Shown here one piece after another: positions 57,501 to 64,000 of a DNA stretch of 64,000 nt. Location of the stretch: NCBI GenBank assembly GCA_025345505.1, contig JANVCC010000073.1:11827108-11891107 (forward strand). The letters are read 5' to 3'. A program made the translations under genes and the position numbers. This DNA is from Todiramphus chloris collaris (Eukaryota > Chordata > Aves > Coraciiformes > Alcedinidae). A model generated the notes under the pieces. It was given only the letters and a program-made list of their open reading frames with translations. It was not told the DNA's origin and did no database searches. How positions within the stretch are numbered: position 1 is the first letter of the stretch; each line of letters opens with the position of its first letter.

Positions 57501-60500
57501 GCAGTATAGAATCTTGCTACTGTTTGGACCTCATAATAAGTTTTTCTAGACAATGCTTGCCCACAGCAAGCACCTGGTCGCCTGGTCTTAGCAAGCCAAT
57601 CTGTGCAGGGATCTCAGGAAAGAGCAGTTGGGCATTGATGAAACTGGCATAATTTACAGCTAAAATAGCACATCAAAAATCTGTCTAAACTAATCTCCTT
57701 TGTAATGTTGTTTTCATTTAAGCCTCCAGGGTGGTGATGGAGGGAATAAGGAAAGCAAACCACAAAGGGAGTTTATGACCCATGCCAGGGAGATTTGTAT
57801 GATGTTCTGTACCAAATGACCTCCATCTGCAGAGGTTAAAGCTGGCTGTGGCCCCCCCTGGCTTGAAGGGATGTCTCCTGCCTGTGCTAGGGACCTTGGC
57901 TGCAAATCCTTTTGCAGGTGGCTGTGTGGTGTGCTCAGGACCATCAACACTGTGGAGCTGTCCCAGTGCCTACTCTTGTGACTGGGCAGAAAGAGTGATG
58001 GTGATCTTCCATGATCATCGTGTTTCTGTCGGCCTGGCCTGCTCACTGGGAAAAGGTGTGAAATTATCTCACTGCCACAGCGTTTGCAGGTTGCATTTCT
58101 CTTCAGTTTTCAAACCACATATTGTCACATATCTCATCCCAATAGCAAGGAGAGAACTGATAACACAGCTGCTAATAATAAAGCAGCATTGTTACATATT
58201 CATATCAATCAGAGTTATAATTCCACTATACTTATTTAAGAAAATAAAAGACAGTGCTTCATGGGGGCAATTGAAGAAGGTGCCAGGTGAGATGGTGTTG
58301 GAGATCAACAGTGTTGACAGAACCTGCTCTGCTCACATTTCTTCTTTTGGGGATTCTCATGCAGAGCTGACCCTGAGGTCCTTGCCCACCTCCCTCTCGT
58401 CCCTCCTTCTCTCTGTCAGTTCCAGGATAAAAGGTGGGATCCCAAAGGCCGTTATGGGATCACCAGAGCAGTGGCACCACAGGGAAACTGGAGTAGTGCG
58501 AGTGCTGAATTCACTAGGTTGGCAGGAATTGCTTGGTGCTCTGCTTCTTTTTATATAGAAATTTTCACATATTATGTAAATTAAAAAGCAAAATATGGAA
58601 AATCTGTGTATAAATCTTGGATGTATATATGTTTGTACAGCCATTAGAGAGGAAAGTATACCACAGAATCCTGGCAAATGGACGAATGTATTTACACTGC
58701 CATTCCAGCAATAAAATATCCTTTTGGTTATTGCAAGAGTGTAAAAGAAAAAATTAGTGTCTCCAAAACTGTCACAGCATTTTATGGTAAGACATAAATT
58801 AGAAGAGATACCTAATAATTTATAGAGTATTATGATGGTTTTGGTAGATTGACTTCACCATTAAGGCTGTACCAAGACTTGCCCATAAAGCAAAACCCTC
58901 TCCTTCACTTGAATTCAATGTCCAGACTTGGCCAAATAAATCTTGTGAGGCCAAGCATGTTTTTTGTGAATGCTGGTCTGGAAACCACCCTTACTGTCTG
59001 GCTAGGAATGTTTTGAAACATAGCCATGGGATCTCTTGAGCCCAAGAAGCTCTGTGGTCCCCTGGTTCTCTCATCCCCAGTAGGTCAGAGCTGCTCCTAT
59101 CTCATCTCTGCTTCTTCTGACTTCCAGCACATGCCAGGAAAGGGACCATGGTTGATCCACCAGTTTCCCAGTGCTGACACCCCTGGGAAGTGGGCTGGCA
59201 TTGAGCCCTCCTGACAGTGGCTTTCAGTTGCTGCAGCAAACAGTTTTCAAGCAACTCAGAGGCTGCTGGTCTGAAAGGACTCTTGATAGAGGCATATAAT
59301 ATTAACTGGAGTTATTAAAAGGAGCAATACTAAAAAGGATGCATGAAGGGCAGTCGATGTGGTGTAGCCAATATCCTTCTGCCATCATTCATATCATAAA
59401 TGCTTTAACAAATCTTAAGTCATGTCTCAGCTGAAATGCCTATAGAGGCCCAGCAAGACTGCAGGCAACTCTGGTTTCCAGCCTGCTCCTGCAAGTGCTG
59501 TGGGCAGGCTGGGTACAGAGCACTGCTGTCCTGCCAGCTCTTCATGTGGGCACTCGGACAGATGCAGGGGATGCAAAAGATGTGGTTCCTTCCCCAAGGA
59601 ACTTGTGTCTCTGACCTCCATCCAGATTTGGGACCTTTTTTGAGAAGACCCTGTTGTTGCCTGGATGTGGCATAGCCTACAGCAAGTGCTGTGCTCATCT
59701 GTGAACAAGTGAGAGAATGCCTCTCTCACTTGGATCAAATGGGTTCATATCCCTGTGTGGATATCCAGCCTCGGTCCATGCCCTGCTGTTTTTCCTCTCT
59801 GGAGGCTTAAATGCTTCTTTCAGGTCTTAAGTCCTTGCTCTGCCTCTCTGTATTCCCACTGTTTAAATGCACCCTTGTATCCTGCACCCACTTCCGTCAC
59901 TGTCTGCAGCCATGTTTGAGTGTCCATTCCCCTCTCTTCATCTTTGTTATTGCTTGCTTCCATTGTCTTTGGCCTTCAATGGGAGGCTTGCCCATGTGAA
60001 AGCCATGGACTGGTCCACAGTACTGAGGATTACCAGACAGCACTGCATTCAGGGTGTGAGAGCCGCAAGAAGGCACTGCCCGCAGGCACTTGAAGCAATC
60101 TGTCCTTTCACAAGGAGCAGTTTGGAGGTTGCTCCCTCCATTCCTCCATAGGCCATCTCTGATGTGAAGCCATGCCGTTTCAGCGTGCCAGAGCAGTGTC
60201 CTGCTCTCACAGCACTGGAAATTCTGCAAGCAGATCATCCACCCTCCTTGCCTCTAGCTGCCCACAGTTGATGTGTTAAGACTCCACGTTAAGAAAAAAG
60301 CTCAGCAACTCCTCAGACACATCCCTTGGTTTGGATGCAGGGATGCCACAGCAGCAGGTCTGGGGTGGTGAGGGTGGCATAGTGGGGTTGCTGGGGGGGA
60401 CAAAGGTGGTGGAGCAGCCTATGGGATGCTGAAGCAGTCAGGAGTGAGGTGCTGGCTGGTGAGGAGGAAAGAACAGGTGCTGCCACTCAGTCACTTGGTC

Positions 60501-63500
60501 CCCAGCATGTAGCTGTCGAGGCCAGGCTCATTCTACCTGAAGTGGGTAGAAACTGAGGTTAGTCCTACTGGGTGGACTGCCACCTCCAGCAAGTCCCTTG
60601 CTCCCCCAGCAGAACACAAGGTGCTTGATTTTGGAAAAGAGTAGGAGGGTTTCGAGCTAACTGAGAGAAGTCAGGAGCTGTATCAGTAGCAGGTAGGATT
60701 ACTGGTGTCACAGGGTATCTGCAAAGTGCCTGTGCTGTTTGATGTGGAGATATGTAGCAGGAGGAATCTGGCTTTTCTCACATTGTCCACAAATTTAACT
60801 TTCTGTCTCTCCTGAGGCAGTGTGAGCTCAGGACAGGGGCAAGATGAGAAGTTGGTTTTTTTCCTGATCAAAAGTAAGTCCAACACATATGTTGTTGTGA
60901 GCAAACACAGCAGGCATTGCAGGAGCTCTGAGAGGCCACCCGTGGCTTTCTGTGGTGGAGGAGACCTGCCTTTGGGCAAGGCAGGGCTGGGAAGGGCTTG
61001 GGCAGCTGGGCATGGGCTTTGGAGCAGCTGGGGGTGAGATCCATCTTTTTGTGGATGTGCAGAGAAACTTCTGGATTCTGGAAATATTATTAGGGCAGTC
61101 AAATCCAGAGACAGATTTGAAGAGACAGCTGCCGTCATGGCCTAAACACACAAAGTCTTGGTCCTCAGGCAGGCATTTCACCCTGAAAATGGAAAAAAGA
61201 AAAAGGCCTAACTGACTTTGAAGCTTTTCCCTGTGCTGGTTTGGGTTGGGGTCTGTCCAACCACCCGCACCAGGGCAGCAGCTGGGGGAGCCACATGCCT
61301 CCTGGGCAAGCGATGCCACTGGCCCACATGGGGCACCACCTGTGTGTTCAATAGCTGCACCACACTGTTCACAAACAGTCTATGCTGGAAAGGTGACCAA
61401 GGAGGGGCTGTGACAAGAGGAGAGAGGACAGGGTCTTTCCCTCAGACTGGGAGCAAGAAAGGCTGCCTTGTGGCAATGGGTACCACGTGCTGGGACAGCC
61501 AGGCCATCAGGAGCAGCCTAGAGGGGGGCTGGCTGGCTGCTGCAGGCCAGTATCTCCTTTGGTGGTCCAGGGCAGGTGGGGACTCATATTTTGGGGGTTC
61601 CCAGATCGCCTGCCAAATCTGGATCCCTGTCCGTCCTGGAGCACCAGTGTAGGTGCTTCACTATCTCTGGCCAGAGAATGCTGGCAGTGGGAGGGGGTCA
61701 CCAGTGCTTCCCAGGGAGACACTCACATTGGGGAATTGTATTGTATTTTCTGTCCCTGCTAGCCCTACCTTGCACCAGGGGAAATGTGGTGGCCAGGTGT
61801 GAAAGAGTGCCACCACTGCTGTGCTGCCTGGTGGTCCTGCTCTCACATGCATCACCCTTTGTACTTCCAAATCAGTACTTGATCCTTCACGTCTGCATTG
61901 CTTGCAAAGCTGAAACAGTTGTCAGGGTCCTTTGCTGTCACCAAGGGTGGCACGATGCTTGTGGACTGCTCTGCTCTCAGCTCTGAAGTAGCCTTGTTCA
62001 CCCCTATGGCTTTAGCATCAGCTATGCAGAACACTTAAGGGCTTGGGTTTGCAAAACCAACCCATCATGGCAGTGGATGAGGCTGGAGGAAACCCAGAAC
62101 AGAGGAGCGTGGCCATGTTGAGCACTGCTCCTTTGGAGCCAGTAATGTCAGGCCTTGGGGACACCATTGCCTACATGACAGGGAGGATGTGCTGATTCAA
62201 GGAAGTCCCAGCCTGTTGAAGCAAGATACACAGGTTCCCCCTTAGCCCTCTACTAACCAGCGTCCTGTCTGCTGTGGTGGCTGCAGCCATCCCAGCCCAC
62301 TCTGAGTAGCTCATGTAATTTTTTTTTTACCTAACTGTGTGCTCTTGTTGCCTCTCTCAACACCTCTGCTCCACATGAAGCTGACTCCAGCACGTCTGAC
62401 CTGTCACTGCACAGCAGCAAATACCAGAAGCACACTCAGAGGAATGGGAAGCAGCAGGGTGCCCTCCTCCATACCTGGCTTAGGGCATCCCGGCAACAGC
62501 ACCTTAACCTCTTTTCTGTCTCAGCACACTGGGTCTGTGTCCAAGTGCCTTCTCCTTCTGTGCCTCAGCTTCCTTATTCTTCCAAGGGGAGCAATAGTAA
62601 TGGCTCTGAAGTGCTTTGGGAGAAAAGGGAAATGCCAAGCACTGCTCTGCCCCCGGCATGACAGTCAGTGGGCTGTGATGACATCCTGAAGCCCCTCTCC
62701 CCAAGGAGATACCTCTCTGCCTCTTCACACTTTGAAGAGACATGATGGGGCTCTTGGCTAAATTAATTTTTGTTCTCTGCAGCTTTTTTCTTTCCTACTC
62801 AGCATTCAGGGAACATATTTTGATAACAAAGGTATTTACATAACCTGTATTTTGTGGTAATTGCTCTCTTTCAGAAGAGGTGCTTATCATTCCATCAGTT
62901 TTTGGGGAGCTTGTGCTATCTTTGAGGACAAGTGAGGAGGTAATCCCCAAGGGGAGTGGCTGAGCTGCTGTCCTGTGGCTTGGGGATGCCTCCCTCAGGG
63001 TGAAGAGGCTCAGGGTAAGCCTTTTGCATGTGGGCTTCTGCACCATCAGTGACCACCTTCTGCAAGTCCCTTTCTTGCACTATGCCTATGCTCACCTTAG
63101 CCCCAAAGCCTCTGAGCTGGGCAGGGAGGATTTTCTCAGACACATGCCTCCATGTAGTGTGACATGGAGTCTCTGTCTCTGCAGGAGCTGCCTTCCCAGA
63201 GCTGATCCCTCTCTCCCTGATGACATAGCATGGAAAAGCAGCCACTGGGAAACATTTTGCAGCACTTTAGCAGCTACTGGAACTGGGGAGTGGGGCAGGA
63301 GAGATTGGGCTGTCACCCAGCTGTGAGAAATGCTACTCCATGGGGACATCCTGGCTTTCTGCCCCATGCCACCATGGCACAGCACCCAGCGGAGTGGAGG
63401 GTCTCAGGGGGCGAGCGGTGGCTGGTGCTTGGCATGCCTGCCTGCTGCCCTCGCCCACCCAGCAGTGTGACTCACTCCCCAAGCAGCAGCTTCCACGTGG

Positions 63501-64000
63501 CAGCGTTTCCAGGAGACAGAGGAGAACCACAACAGCTGAATGGAGAGCCTGGGTCCTTGTCCCCAGGGCCGGCGTAGGGCATGCACACTCCACCCCCAAC
63601 CGCGGAGAGCTGGGGAGCAGCCAGCTAAGTGGCAGGACACCCACGCCTGAGGTGGTAAATGAAGCAGTTTGTGTTGGAGTGGAAAGCAGCAAAGCTTGGT
63701 CTTGCCCAGTGTTGGCAAAGGTTTGAAAGGCCATGAGAAGGAGGCTGCTCACCATCTGGGATGTGTCAGTGAGGAAAGGAAATGCCCAGCTCCAAGGTCT
63801 CAGCCATCCACAGCCCCAGAGAAGAAGAGCAGCTCTCCACAGGCTTGCAAGCTGTCTCTCGGGTCTGCTGCCCATTAAGCATGAGAAGCACAGCTTATTC
63901 TAGTCTTGAATTATTTCTGTTTCTTGCTCTTACAAAGCCCATGTGTGCTGTCCACAGGGCCTGGGATGCCTGTGGGTCTGGTACAGGCATTAATACAGAA
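51511..64000. other. probable intron 1, no coding exon defended
   Basis: About 12.5 kb of GC-richer unique sequence with overlapping short frames on both strands and no domain-like peptide. It contains a short TTAG repeat (52,860-52,876) and a TATATG repeat (57,456-57,500). An AT-rich segment around 58,080-58,250 stands out as possibly conserved. The longest frame (57,848-58,558, 236 codons) lacks family features. Confidence 0.4.
57456..57500 (+). repeat. TATG/TGTA/TA microsatellite
   Basis: Irregular alternating pyrimidine-purine tract (CTATGTGTGTGTCTATG, then TATATATATATATG). Confidence 0.85.

Noticed and set aside
57848-58558. 236-codon plus-strand ORF
   Set aside because: It is the longest non-viral frame free of N, but its peptide has no domain, repeat or transmembrane pattern consistent with a gene, spans a GC-to-AT composition change, and has no supporting splice or promoter signals.
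1-64000. tRNA, rRNA, snRNA genes and bacterial features
   Set aside because: No T-arm/anticodon patterns or rRNA blocks seen by eye. The only tRNA-like sequence is the 18-base primer site of the ERV.

Overview
The window looks like nuclear DNA from a bird. The strongest evidence is three chicken-repeat-1 (CR1) LINE copies, one of them nearly full length and ending in the diagnostic ATTCTATG octamer repeats. There are also several solo LTRs of types I associate with passerine and related birds, and long intergenic or intronic tracts with only short chance ORFs. There is no bacterial-style gene packing, no CRISPR array, and no tRNA or rRNA that I can recognise.

Layout, left to right. (1) 162-291 (+) is the last coding exon of a PIH1-family gene, which I call DNAAF6 (PIH1D3), followed by 3'UTR and an AATAAA at 891. 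(2) 0.9-29.4 kb is intergenic. It holds an internally deleted CR1 (2.05-2.89 kb), a perfect 17-bp hairpin (3.35 kb), a polypurine tract (9.4 kb), an LTR-like block (10.4-10.8 kb), an AT-rich homeodomain-type motif cluster (13.0-13.1 kb), and three solo LTRs (19.06-19.66, 22.20-22.92, 23.47-24.06 kb). (3) 29,383-36,746 is a complete but dead endogenous retrovirus on the minus strand. It has two 809-bp LTRs, a lysine-tRNA primer site, a Gag with an unusual membrane-spanning N-terminus, protease, reverse transcriptase, RNase H and integrase, and no env. (4) 37.27-40.89 kb (+) is a nearly full-length CR1 with a broken ORF1 (SGNH esterase) and ORF2 (endonuclease plus RT). (5) 40.9-50.6 kb is non-coding and contains an A-rich simple repeat and a minus-strand CR1 tail (47.49-48.26 kb). 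(6) 50.65-51.56 kb is a CpG island interrupted by a 400-base N gap. A probable first exon on the plus strand ends in a strong CAG|GTGAGC donor at 51,510/51,511. (7) 51.5-64 kb reads as intron, with no exon I can defend.

Inference on the locus: in human Xq22.3 the gene after DNAAF6 on the same strand is FRMPD3. The CpG island may therefore be the FRMPD3 promoter, with the rest of the window its first intron. That rests on synteny alone. The least ordinary element is the retrovirus. It combines a class III (ERVL/spuma-like) RT, a Lys-1,2 primer site, no zinc knuckles in Gag, a hydrophobic Gag N-terminus, and gag, pro and the RT start in one reading frame separated by stop codons.
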